Of a stretch of 31,325 bases of DNA, positions 23,069 to 31,275 are shown in pieces; within the stretch, counting starts at the first letter, position 1, and every line of letters begins with the position of its first letter. The stretch is taken from assembly GCA_964481385.1 (NCBI GenBank), contig CAYZTN010000009.1, positions 1 through 31,325 of the forward strand, read 5' to 3'. Below the pieces are notes generated by a model that searched no databases, was not told the origin of the DNA, and saw only the letters and a list, made by a program, of their open reading frames with translations. Origin of the DNA: UMGS1649 sp964481385 (GTDB lineage Bacteria; Bacillota; Clostridia; TANB77; CAG-465). The position numbers were made by a program, and so were the translations under genes.

Positions 23069-25261
23069 TTAATACGCAGAAAGAGCTGCATTCATTAAAC
23101 TGTCAGTTATTTCAGAGCCAGACATATTAATCTCAATACATAAAAATACATTATTGTTATATTTATTTTTTGTGTTTAAGTCAACATATATATATCTTTC
23201 TTTACGTATCATATTTGAGATACCAGTATATCCAAAATCTTGATAATAATATGTACGACCATTAGCATTAATCTTTTTCAAATCTGACAAAGTTACATTT
23301 TTATAGTAATCTGACTGGTCTTTTTTAGCATACTCAGCAAAACTAGATACTCTATTAAAACAATCTTCTATTTTTTCAGCAGTAGTTGTACTTAACCTAA
23401 TAGTAACATAATCTTTCCTATAACTTTTATAGTCATCCGTAGTATAAATAGGTTCAAAACCTTCAGGTATCTTTATGTTGATTGTTTTTGTATCAGTTAT
23501 TTTTAAAGTATCTGTCCCTTTGTTTGTAACACTTGTGTTATCAATAATATTACTTTGTGACTCATCTTCATCGTCTTCATAATCACCAAAAGTAAAATCT
23601 GGCGAATATTCTTCATCTGAAAAATCATACTCAGGCTCGTTGGAAGCAGCACCTCCAATAGTTGCTAGTAGTTCAAACAGTTTAGAATTTTGAAGTTTCT
23701 CAATAATTTGAGCTTGTTCTTCTTCTGTTATTTCATTAATTGATTTTACTTTTGATTTATCAACTTTATCAATTTCTTTACCATCTTTATTTAATACATC
23801 TATATTAATTTTAACATCTCCAACTTCTGGAATTTGAATTAACATTTCTAGTTTGTCTGTGTCATTCTTTTTATCATTTTCAATATAGAAATAACCACTG
23901 AGAACAAGTTGATTTTCTTGATTAGCTTTATACTCAAATCTATCTTTTACATTCTCTATTATAATTTCTTGAGAACCACAAGTAATTACTGCTTTTTCAA
24001 TTTTTGTTGAGAAAAAAGATTTGTTAATTGCAAATTCTACAGTTTCATTTGTTTCAGGTTCAGAAATTCCTGATATAATACTTTCAAGTGCTTCCTTTTT
24101 ATCCTCAGGATTTTTAAAACACTTCAAATATTCTTCATTATTCTTTAAATTTGTAAGAATTGTTTTTATTCCTTCTGTAAGTTGTTTTTCCGTTATTTTA
24201 AATACAAGAGCTCCATCTTTTTTAGAGCACTCGCCCAAATCAACAATTTTAGTAGCCTCTTCTATTACTATTTTAGTAACTTTCTTAGAAACAGAGCTGT
24301 CATGCTCACCTAATGCAGAAGTCAAACTTTCAAATGTATTTGTCTCACCTTCATCATCGTTCGTTTCTACTTTTATGTACTTGTCATAGTAATCTTTAAA
24401 ATATACATATGCTTCGTTATTTTTCATATCAAGAAATGCTTTAAAGTCTATTAAGCTTTCATTATCATAATCAGAATCAATTCCTAATACCAATTGTTTA
24501 CTTTGAGCATCAGTTTGAAAGTTAATACCAATTGTAGTTTTATTTATAAAATCTAAAACTGTTTGAGCTTCTGTATCTTCTATTGGATTAACATCCATTC
24601 CTAGTGTGATTGTTCTGTTTATTTTATCGCTACTTTGACTAGCTGAATAAATTTCATTTATAGTATTTTTAATTATAGCCTTATACACGTTAGCAGGACT
24701 ATTTGCGCTAATAAAGTACCAACACGCTACGCCCAATAATATTACAAACGCTGCTACTACACCTATTAATACTAATAAATTAGAGTTATTTGACTTTACT
24801 ACTTTAGCCTTACTGGTATTACCTTGTTGAAATGATTGACCAGCCACATATTGACGATTGTCAATTGGTTGTTGGCTTACACCTTGTGGTCTTTGCACAT
24901 TGCTTGCCACATTTGATGTTGGTTGACTTGGTTGAACACCAACATTATTTGGTTGACCTCCCATTGGTTGTTGGCTTACGCCTTGTGGTCTTTGCACATT
25001 GCTTGCCACATTTGATGTTGGTTGACTTGGTTGAACACCAACATTATTTGGTTGACCTCCCATTGGTTGTTGGCTTACGCCTTGTGGTCTTTGCACATTG
25101 CTTGCCACATTTGATGTTGGTTGACTTGGTTGAGCACCAACGTTATTTGGTTGACTACTCATTGGTTGTTGTTGTGGTTGAACATTTCCTATTTTCTTAC
25201 CACAATTTCTACAAAATTGGTCTCCATCTAATAATTTGAAACCACATTCAGTACAATACAT
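23069..25261 (-). CDS. Zinc-ribbon membrane protein with repeat linker and large ectodomain
   Basis: Product of 730 residues. The N-terminal zinc ribbon (C3, C6, C17, C20) has the same spacing as the protein at 15485-16975. A Gln/Pro/Asn/Val linker follows (about 27-155), containing three nearly identical 33-residue units (34-66, 67-99, 100-132), then one membrane segment (about 161-186). The external part (187-730) has a Lys/Glu/Asn-rich helical region (about 190-560), an acidic hinge (EEYSPDFTFGDYEDDEDES) and a C-terminal strand-rich domain (about 600-730, beginning INIKIPEGFEPIY). Function unknown; it looks like a sensor or anchor with a cytosolic ribbon. The ATG at 25261 has GGAGGGG upstream; the candidate promoter is about 155 bases away, leaving a long leader. 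Confidence 0.8.
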   Translation of the reverse strand: MYCTECGFKLLDGDQFCRNCGKKIGNVQPQQQPMSSQPNNVGAQPSQPTSNVASNVQRPQGVSQQPMGGQPNNVGVQPSQPTSNVASNVQRPQGVSQQPMGGQPNNVGVQPSQPTSNVASNVQRPQGVSQQPIDNRQYVAGQSFQQGNTSKAKVVKSNNSNLLVLIGVVAAFVILLGVACWYFISANSPANVYKAIIKNTINEIYSASQSSDKINRTITLGMDVNPIEDTEAQTVLDFINKTTIGINFQTDAQSKQLVLGIDSDYDNESLIDFKAFLDMKNNEAYVYFKDYYDKYIKVETNDDEGETNTFESLTSALGEHDSSVSKKVTKIVIEEATKIVDLGECSKKDGALVFKITEKQLTEGIKTILTNLKNNEEYLKCFKNPEDKKEALESIISGISEPETNETVEFAINKSFFSTKIEKAVITCGSQEIIIENVKDRFEYKANQENQLVLSGYFYIENDKKNDTDKLEMLIQIPEVGDVKINIDVLNKDGKEIDKVDKSKVKSINEITEEEQAQIIEKLQNSKLFELLATIGGAASNEPEYDFSDEEYSPDFTFGDYEDDEDESQSNIIDNTSVTNKGTDTLKITDTKTINIKIPEGFEPIYTTDDYKSYRKDYVTIRLSTTTAEKIEDCFNRVSSFAEYAKKDQSDYYKNVTLSDLKKINANGRTYYYQDFGYTGISNMIRKERYIYVDLNTKNKYNNNVFLCIEINMSGSEITDSLMNAALSAY
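24866..25162 (-). repeat. Three 99-bp tandem repeats in the linker of the zinc-ribbon gene
   Basis: Units of exactly 99 bases repeat with only a handful of differences, keeping the frame (33 residues each: QPNNVGVQPSQPTSNVAS and so on). Near-identity at the DNA level implies recent expansion and likely copy-number variation among strains. Confidence 0.95.
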
Positions 25262-25416
25262 TATTTACACCCCTCCATATTTCTTTTAATAAAGACGTTG
25301 TCCATATTAATGTGACTTTTAAAAAATCTAAATACAAACCTCTTGAGCACTGGCAATCATAACTACTGAACATCGCCATTATTAATTACCAATCGCTCTC
25401 TTCTTTATTTAACATA

Positions 25417-25445
25417 ATTCTACAATAAACGATTTTGTTTTGCAA
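25417..25445 (-). promoter_or_regulatory. Candidate promoter of the 730-residue zinc-ribbon gene
   Basis: On the minus strand, TTGCAA (25440-25445), a 17-base spacer and TAGAAT (25417-25422). The roughly 150-base leader contains a 7-bp hairpin (25351-25357 with 25372-25378) and no recognised riboswitch. Confidence 0.5.
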
Positions 25446-25517
25446 TAGCTAAAATTTATTTTTTGTATATTTTATACATTTTAATAATATACATATTGTA
25501 AACAAAGGAGGTTGTAT

Positions 25518-28107
25518 ATGTGGTATACAAAAAGTGCACAAGACACAATAAATCACCTAAAATCTAACGCTAGTATGGGACTTACGGATAAACAAATACT
25601 AGCTCTTAAAAAAGAATACGGTGAAAACAAACTAAATGACAGTAAAAAAGAAAGTATCTTTACCAAGTTTATAAAGCAATTCAACGACTTCATGGTAATT
25701 ATCCTAATAATTTCTGCCATAATTTCTGCTTTAACGTCTTTTCTAGAAAAAACTAATGACTATGTTGACTCTATAATCATAATTGCTATTGTAATATTTA
25801 ATGCTATTATGGGGCTTATTCAAGAGGCAAAAGCCGAAAAATCTATTGAAGCACTAAAAGCGTTATTTGCACCAAACAGCAAGGTAAAAAGAAATGGCAA
25901 ACTTATAACCGTAGCATCTTGTGATATTGTCCCACGGAGATATTCTAAAGTTAGAAACAGGAGACTTAGTACCAGCAGACTGTAGAATTATATCTGCATA
26001 CAATTTGCAAATAGACGAATCCGCGCTAACTGGTGAAACAGTACCTGTAACAAAAGACGCAAACAAAATCCTAGCAAAAGATGTAGCACTCGGCGACACA
26101 GTAAATATGGCTTTTGCGTCAACTACTGTAGTTGGTGGTAGATGTGAAGCAATAGTCACAGATATAGGTATGAATACTAAGGTTGGTAAAATTGCTAACA
26201 TGATAATAGATACAGATAGTTCTATGACGCCACTTCAAAAAAGACTTGCCAGTGTTGGTAAAACACTAGGCATTGGAGCAATCGTCATCTGTATCGTCAT
26301 ATTTATAATTGGAACACTAAAGCACATTCCGCTACTTGAAATGTTTACTACATCTGTAGGTCTAGCCGTAGCCTCAATTCCAGAAGGTTTGCCTGCAATT
26401 GTTACAATACTTTTATCTATTGGCGTAACTAAAATGTCTAAGAAAAATGCAATTATTAGGAAACTTCCAGCAGTTGAAACACTAGGAAGCAGCACAGTTA
26501 TTTGTTCAGACAAAACAGGAACACTTACTCAAAATAAAATGACTGTAACTCAAGTTCCAGTAAATGCCGAAAGCACTCTTAAATATGCTTGCATGTGTAC
26601 AAATTGCAACATTTCTAAAAATCAAGTTGCTGGTAACCCAAGTGAAATTGCTATTGTAGAATATGCACTAAAGCAGGGAATAAATAGAGCTTTGCTATAT
26701 AACGAATATCCTAGAATTTCAGAAATACCATTTGACTCCAAAAGAAAATTAATGACTACAATTCACAAGTCTGGTAGCAAATACTTAGTTATAACAAAGG
26801 GAGCTCCAGATGTATTACTTAACAAATGTAATAAATACATGGATAAAAATAACGAACTTAATTTGCAAAGCAGCAAAAGAGCTGAGATATTAAGTCAAAA
26901 TGATAAAATGGCAAGTAATGCTCTACGCGTTTTAGGTGTAGCAATAAAGTGTGTAAACTCATTAAACCAAATAAACGAAAAAAACACTGAATGCGACTTA
27001 ACATTTGTAGGCCTTATTGGAATGATGGATCCACCGCGTGAAGGCGTTGTAGACGCTGTAAAAGTATGTCAAAACGCAGGTATAAAAATTGTCATGATAA
27101 CAGGCGACCATGTAACAACTGCAAAAGCTATTGCAACAAACCTCGGAATTCTAGTGCCAGGTAAGTTAGCGTTAACAGGAAAAGAATTAGATGATATGTC
27201 AGATAACGAGTTGCAAAAAAACATTTTAAAATATTCGGTATTTGCTAGAGTTTCTCCTGAACACAAAGTAAGAATTGTAAAAGCATTTAAGTATAGCGGA
27301 GCAATTGTTGCAATGACGGGAGATGGAGTAAATGATGCACCTGCGCTTAAAAACGCTGATATAGGGATAGCTATGGGAAAAAGTGGAACTGACGTTGCAA
27401 AAAACTCAGCAGACATGATACTTACAGATGATAACTTTGTAACAATTGCAGAAGCAGTGAAAGAAGGCAGACACATCTATGATAACATTAGAAAAGCAGT
27501 TCACTTTCTAATATCTACAAACATTGGAGAATTATTGACCATATTTATAGCTTTACTTTTAGGCTTTGATACTCCGTTACTTGCAATTCACCTGCTTTGG
27601 ATAAATCTAGTGACAGATTCTTTTCCAGCCATTGCACTAGGCATGGAAAAAGCCGAAAAAGATATTATGTGCCATCCACCAATTAACCCTAAAAAAGGAA
27701 TATTTGCAAATGGTTTATGGAAAAAGATATTTATAGAAGGCTTCATGATAAGCATTCTTGTTTTAATAGTATATTATATAGGGCTTAACAAATTTGGACT
27801 GGACACAGCTAGAACTATGGCTTTTGCTTCTCTTGGCATAATAGAGCTTGTTCACAGTCTTAACGTAAAAAGCAACTATTCACTAATAAAATCAGGTTTT
27901 CATATAAACATATATCTTGTAGGTGCATTTATACTTGGTCTGTTTTTACAGATAAGTGTTATTTCGATTCCTGCAATGGCTAACATATTTAATACAGTCA
28001 TACTTAACACAGAACAATGGAAAATAGTTTATATATTTTCTCTACTACCACTTCCAATAATTGAAATTTCTAAATTATTTAAAGATATTACATCAAACAA
28101 AGCTTAA
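25518..28107 (+). pseudogene. Ca2+-type P-type ATPase (P-IIA), split by a one-base frameshift
   Basis: Cation-pumping ATPase of the SERCA/PMR1-like class, probably Ca2+ efflux. The ATG at 25518 has AAAGGAGG 6 bases upstream. The first 139 codons (to 25934: cation-ATPase N domain and two membrane helices) end where the sequence should read VPGDIL. An extra base (C at 25935) shifts the frame, and the remaining 723 codons continue from 25936. Rejoined, the protein is 862 residues, normal for the class. All later motifs are intact (rejoined numbering): LTGE at 170-173, PEGL at 288-291 in M4, phosphorylation DKTGT at 331-335, KGAP, MITGDH, and TGDGVNDAP from about 600, followed by the C-terminal membrane helices. 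The second part has no ribosome site at its GTG (25921). It is either a real recent inactivation or a sequencing error. Confidence 0.88.
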
Positions 28108-28134
28108 CATTTAACAATATTTTTTACCTCAAAA

Positions 28135-28170
28135 AAACAACGGATACTTTAAATACAGTATCCGTTGTTT
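28135..28170. terminator. Bidirectional terminator between the ATPase and the 147-residue gene
   Basis: A perfect 13-bp stem (28135-28147 with 28158-28170) with a 10-base loop. A-rich upstream and T-rich downstream sides suit both convergent genes. Confidence 0.88.
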
Positions 28171-28175
28171 GCAAA

Positions 28176-28619
28176 TTACTTTATCGTATTTTTTATATAC
28201 GATTCCATAATTTCGTTTTCTTTCTCGCCTAACGGTTCTATTAACCTTTCGAGAACTGCTATAGCCGCACTAAGAGCTTCAATCTCTTTATCAAATTGAA
28301 AATAAGAAGTTACATAATTCCAAACGAAACCATTCATTGATTCTTCCGTTATTGGAACTAACATAATGTACACATCTCTCTCTAAATACGTAACATCAGA
28401 AACAACATATTGGTTGAACTTTAAGTTGTCTATTCTCTTACATATCTCGTCATGTGAAACATCTTCACCATAATAAGTTACATATAATTCATAACCGTCA
28501 TCTGTAACTAAGAATCCACTTAAATTCAATTTTTGCTTCTTTAAACAATTCTTGACACAAGTAGTTACTAACCTCCGCTCGCGTCTCAAATAGCTCGAAT
28601 AGCGACTCTGGGCATTCAT
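28176..28619 (-). CDS. Unknown 147-residue protein
   Basis: Not recognised. It is soluble, with a basic N-terminus (SRYSSYLRRERRLVTTCVKNCLKKQ, here in two pieces: SRYSSYLRRERR at about 5-16 and CVKNCLKKQ at about 21-29). A strand-rich middle (GYELYVTYYGEDVS) follows, then a long acidic C-terminal helix (about 108-147, EIEALSAAIAVLERLIEPLGEKE). Two Cys at 21 and 25 are the only ones apart from one mid-protein. The ATG at 28619 has GGAGG 7-8 bases upstream, and the gene has its own good promoter with an inverted repeat at the predicted transcription start. It occupies the place directly after map where many Firmicutes carry a KOW-domain RNA-binding protein, but does not resemble one. Confidence 0.7.
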   Translation of the reverse strand: MNAQSRYSSYLRRERRLVTTCVKNCLKKQKLNLSGFLVTDDGYELYVTYYGEDVSHDEICKRIDNLKFNQYVVSDVTYLERDVYIMLVPITEESMNGFVWNYVTSYFQFDKEIEALSAAIAVLERLIEPLGEKENEIMESYIKNTIK

Positions 28620-28642
28620 TTTTATTCCTCCAAAAATTATTT

Positions 28643-28698
28643 ATTAGGTAACTCTATCACCTAATTGAAATTATACCATTAGATTTAGAAAAATTCAA
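28643..28698 (-). promoter_or_regulatory. Promoter with overlapping inverted repeat before the 147-residue gene
   Basis: On the minus strand, TTGAAT (28693-28698), a 17-base spacer and a perfect TATAAT (28670-28675). Just downstream, perfect 7-bp arms ATTAGGT/ACCTAAT (28643-28649 and 28659-28665) with a 9-base spacer cover the expected start point, as an operator would. Confidence 0.7.
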
Positions 28699-28709
28699 CA
28701 TTTTTTAAA

Positions 28710-29477
28710 TTATAAAGTTAATATTTCTGGTCCTTCCTCTGTTATAACTATAGTATTTTCATAATATGCTGTTAAGCTCCTATCTTTAGTCTTAATCACC
28801 CATTTATCTGCTCCTACCACAACTTCTGGCGAACCAGCTACTATCATAGGCTCTATCGCTAGTGCCATACCTATTTGAAGTCTCTCACCATGTCCAGCAC
28901 GTCCAATATTCGGAACTCCTGGATCTTCATGCATTTCACGACCTATACCATGACCTTGGAAATCCCTCAACAAATCAAAACCGTTTTTTTCTACTGTTTC
29001 TTGAATAGCATGAGAAATATCCCCAATTCTATTTCCTACTACCGCTTTATCAACCCCAGCAAAAAAAGCTTGCTCTGCAACCTTCACAAGTTTTTTTGCT
29101 TCTGCAGTTCCTTCGCCAACGATAAAAGTACGACCAGCATCTGCATGCCATCCGCCTTTATACACGCCAACATCTACACAAACAACATCACCTTTTTTTA
29201 GTATTTTTGTTGCTGATGGAATGCCGTGTATTATCTCTTCATTTACTGAAATGCACGTCGCATGTTTAAAACGTTTTCCGCCTTTATACATGCACTCAAC
29301 TCCTCTAAAAGATGGAGTTGCGCCATTCTCTTTCATTATACTTTCAGCTATAGTATCTAATTCTAATGTACTTACACCTTCCTTTGCATTCTCTTCCATA
29401 GCCCTTAGTACCTTCTTCATAATATCTGCTGGTACACGCATCTTATCTATTTCTGCTTTCGACTTAATATATATCAT
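28710..29477 (-). CDS. map: Methionine aminopeptidase type I
   Basis: Cytoplasmic metalloprotease that removes the initiator Met from nascent proteins after deformylation. The 255 residues are the short (type Ia) bacterial form without an N-terminal zinc extension. Active-site residues, by the standard E. coli pattern shifted by five: H84, metal ligands D102, D113, H176, E209 and E240 (in VDVG, HADAGRTF, GHGIGREMHEDP, AIEPM, YENTIVI). The ATG at 29477 has GAGGT 5 bases upstream, overlapping the adk stop region. It lies 9 bases after adk, in the same operon, and in most Bacillota would be followed closely by infA; here infA is about 7.9 kb downstream. Confidence 0.97.
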   Translation of the reverse strand: MIYIKSKAEIDKMRVPADIMKKVLRAMEENAKEGVSTLELDTIAESIMKENGATPSFRGVECMYKGGKRFKHATCISVNEEIIHGIPSATKILKKGDVVCVDVGVYKGGWHADAGRTFIVGEGTAEAKKLVKVAEQAFFAGVDKAVVGNRIGDISHAIQETVEKNGFDLLRDFQGHGIGREMHEDPGVPNIGRAGHGERLQIGMALAIEPMIVAGSPEVVVGADKWVIKTKDRSLTAYYENTIVITEEGPEILTL

Positions 29478-29486
29478 TTCTTACCT

Positions 29487-30146
29487 CTATTTTTTTAACT
29501 CTCTAATCAAATCTTCTATTACTTTACCTGAATTTCTACCAATTTTGTCGCCAGCTTTTTCTATTTTTAGCTTTCCATCTTTTGAGTAATAATCCAGTAT
29601 AACCTTTTCATTGGCATAGTAAATATCTAATCTTTGTCTCACAGCATCTTCCTTATCATCATCACGTTGAACAACTTCTCCACCACATTTATCACATACG
29701 CCTTCTGTTTTTGGTGGATTGTATTCAGTATTATAGCCTTCTTTACAACCCTTACATATACGTCTTGTTGTAATTCTACCAATTAACTCCTCGCGATCAA
29801 CATCTAAGTCTATTGCAAGATCAACTTTTTTACCCAATGACGCTAACAATTCATCTAGCTTTTTACATTGCTCTTCGGTTCTTGGATAACCATCAATTAC
29901 AGCACCTCTTTCAATTACATCTGATTTAGATAATCTATCCATAAGTATTCTATTTGTTAATTCGTCAGGCACAAGTTTACCTGCTAAAATATATGTATTC
30001 GCTTCAACTCCTAAATCTGTACCATTTTTAATATTCTCTCTAAATATGTCTCCTGTAGATATATGTGGAATATCTAACGCCTCTGCTAACTTTGTACCAA
30101 CAGTACCTTTTCCACTTCCCTGCGCTCCAAGCATAACTATTATCAT
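29487..30146 (-). CDS. adk: Adenylate kinase with zinc-binding lid
   Basis: Cytoplasmic phosphotransferase that interconverts ATP + AMP and 2 ADP. The 219 residues form the long-lid variant. P-loop GAQGSGKGT (7-15); AMP-binding region with STGDIFREN (30-38) and DGYPRT (85-90). The lid (about 122-163) has four Cys, C131, C134, C151 and C154, forming a zinc site as in many Gram-positive enzymes. The conserved RQRLDIYY lies after it (170-177). The ATG at 30146 has AAGGAGG about 8 bases upstream and a TTGAAA/TATACT promoter behind it. secY, its usual upstream neighbour, is absent; a divergent ferritin-like gene is there instead. Confidence 0.98.
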   Translation of the reverse strand: MIIVMLGAQGSGKGTVGTKLAEALDIPHISTGDIFRENIKNGTDLGVEANTYILAGKLVPDELTNRILMDRLSKSDVIERGAVIDGYPRTEEQCKKLDELLASLGKKVDLAIDLDVDREELIGRITTRRICKGCKEGYNTEYNPPKTEGVCDKCGGEVVQRDDDKEDAVRQRLDIYYANEKVILDYYSKDGKLKIEKAGDKIGRNSGKVIEDLIRELKK

Positions 30147-30172
30147 AAAAAACCTCCTTAAAACCTACACAT

Positions 30173-30201
30173 AGTATACTATAATTTTCTTTATCTTTCA
30201 A
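30173..30201 (-). promoter_or_regulatory. Promoter of adk-map
   Basis: On the minus strand, TTGAAA (30196-30201), a 17-base spacer and TATACT (30173-30178), 27 bases before the adk ATG. Confidence 0.75.
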
Positions 30202-30285
30202 GGAGAAATTAACATTATGCATACACAATATATTTCCTCACATTTCTAATATATTTTCATATATTATATAGAAGGAGGAAAAAAC

Positions 30286-30852
30286 ATGGACTATTTTACA
30301 TATTTAAGGAACATAGATTACACAATGTCAAACCCTAATATGATGAACAATAATCAATACATGAACATGATGGCTGATATGAATAACACTCAACCTTGGC
30401 CACTTACATTTCAAGACAAAAGCACACAATACAATTTAAATAAACTAATTACAGGTGTTAAAAATTCGGTAGGCAATGAAAAAGATGACGAAATAATGTA
30501 TACAAACCTTGCTAAAATGGCTCCAAATGACGAACAAAAAGATATAATTTTATCTATTAAAGACAATGAAATGATACACAATAGAATATTCAGAAAAATA
30601 TTTAATGAACTAACTGGTGTAATTCTTCCAGAAAACAGCATAAACACAGCAACAACTGCTACAATGACTAATAAATCTTATACAGATATGTTACAAGATG
30701 CATTTATGGGAGAATTGGCTGCTATAGAACGTTATAGAGAACTTTTAGCATATGCACCAAACATGGAAATATACTCTATGATTATGTATGTAATGACTGA
30801 TGAAATTCGTCATGCACTTAAATATAACTATCTAATGATGCTAAATAAATAA
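30286..30852 (+). CDS. Ferritin-like (rubrerythrin-type fold) protein
   Basis: Product of 188 residues. A Met/Asn-rich N-terminus (about 15-36, NPNMMNNNQYMNMM) and PWPLTF linker are followed by a four-helix ferritin-like bundle (about 48-188). Candidate metal ligands are in DNEMIHNR (about 92-99), GELAAIERY (about 141-149) and DEIRHALKY (about 171-179), which gives the Glu plus two ExxH-like helices expected of a di-iron site. Rubredoxin Cys pairs are absent, so it is not a classical rubrerythrin. Related ferritin-like proteins in spore-forming Bacillota include coat or stress proteins; its function here is open. The ATG at 30286 has GAAGGAGGAA 5 bases upstream. A terminator follows 16 bases after the stop. 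Confidence 0.8.
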   Translation: MDYFTYLRNIDYTMSNPNMMNNNQYMNMMADMNNTQPWPLTFQDKSTQYNLNKLITGVKNSVGNEKDDEIMYTNLAKMAPNDEQKDIILSIKDNEMIHNRIFRKIFNELTGVILPENSINTATTATMTNKSYTDMLQDAFMGELAAIERYRELLAYAPNMEIYSMIMYVMTDEIRHALKYNYLMMLNK

Positions 30853-30868
30853 CAAATTTTAGTGTTCT

Positions 30869-30902
30869 AAAAAGCGTTTAAGTTAAACCTAAACGCTTTT
30901 TT
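30869..30902. terminator. Bidirectional terminator after the ferritin-like gene
   Basis: A perfect 12-bp stem (30869-30880 with 30890-30901) with a 9-base loop and T runs on both sides, shared by the convergent gene remnant. Confidence 0.88.
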
Positions 30903-30927
30903 ATATATTTTAATCCAAGAATAATGA

Positions 30928-31275
30928 CTAGTTACCCCTATTCGCCCAGGTACCATCATATACAATTCCTTTAACTATATACCTACCATTGGAATATTCC
31001 AAATTAAAAATAAGTTTTTCATCATCTATAGTTCCACCGGCAAATTCATAATATAAAGTATATATAACTTTAATTTCATTTCCGTAATACTTAATGGACT
31101 CAACATAAGCTGTAGGTCTCAAAGAACTTGTAGCAAACCAAAATACTTCATATACTTCATCTGAAATTTTTCTAAAACCATCTCTTCCTGTTGATGTGCT
31201 AATAGTATATGTATCGCCTTTATCGAAATATCTATCTACAATTTCATCCAATTCACTCTTGGTAACTTTACGTCA
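30928..31275 (-). pseudogene. 5'-truncated gene remnant cut by an IS end
   Basis: The minus-strand frame runs from the stop at 30928 back to a TGA at 31273-31275, which lies in the presumed IS end. It has about 114 sense codons. The only possible start in the first stretch is a TTG at 31251 without a ribosome site, so the frame looks like the 3' portion of a longer gene. The translated part (KVTKSELDEIVDRYFDKG, then STGRDGFRKISDEVYEVFWF, YVESIKYYG, NLEYSNGRYIVKGIVYDG) is a compact alpha-plus-beta domain, strand-rich, without a recognised family. No promoter was seen. Confidence 0.6.

Noticed and set aside
24832..25239. Plus-strand repetitive frame opposite the zinc-ribbon linker
   Set aside because: It is an antisense image of the 99-bp repeats; no ribosome site.
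25929..25941. Programmed +1 frameshift in the P-ATPase
   Set aside because: No recognised slippery sequence: tRNA-Pro on CCA would re-pair poorly with CAC, and no stop codon or stimulatory structure is evident. The rare CGG codon in the shifted frame is the only hint.
30040..30228. 62-codon minus-strand frame overlapping the adk 5' end
   Set aside because: It is out of frame with adk and covers its promoter and ribosome site; no supporting signal.
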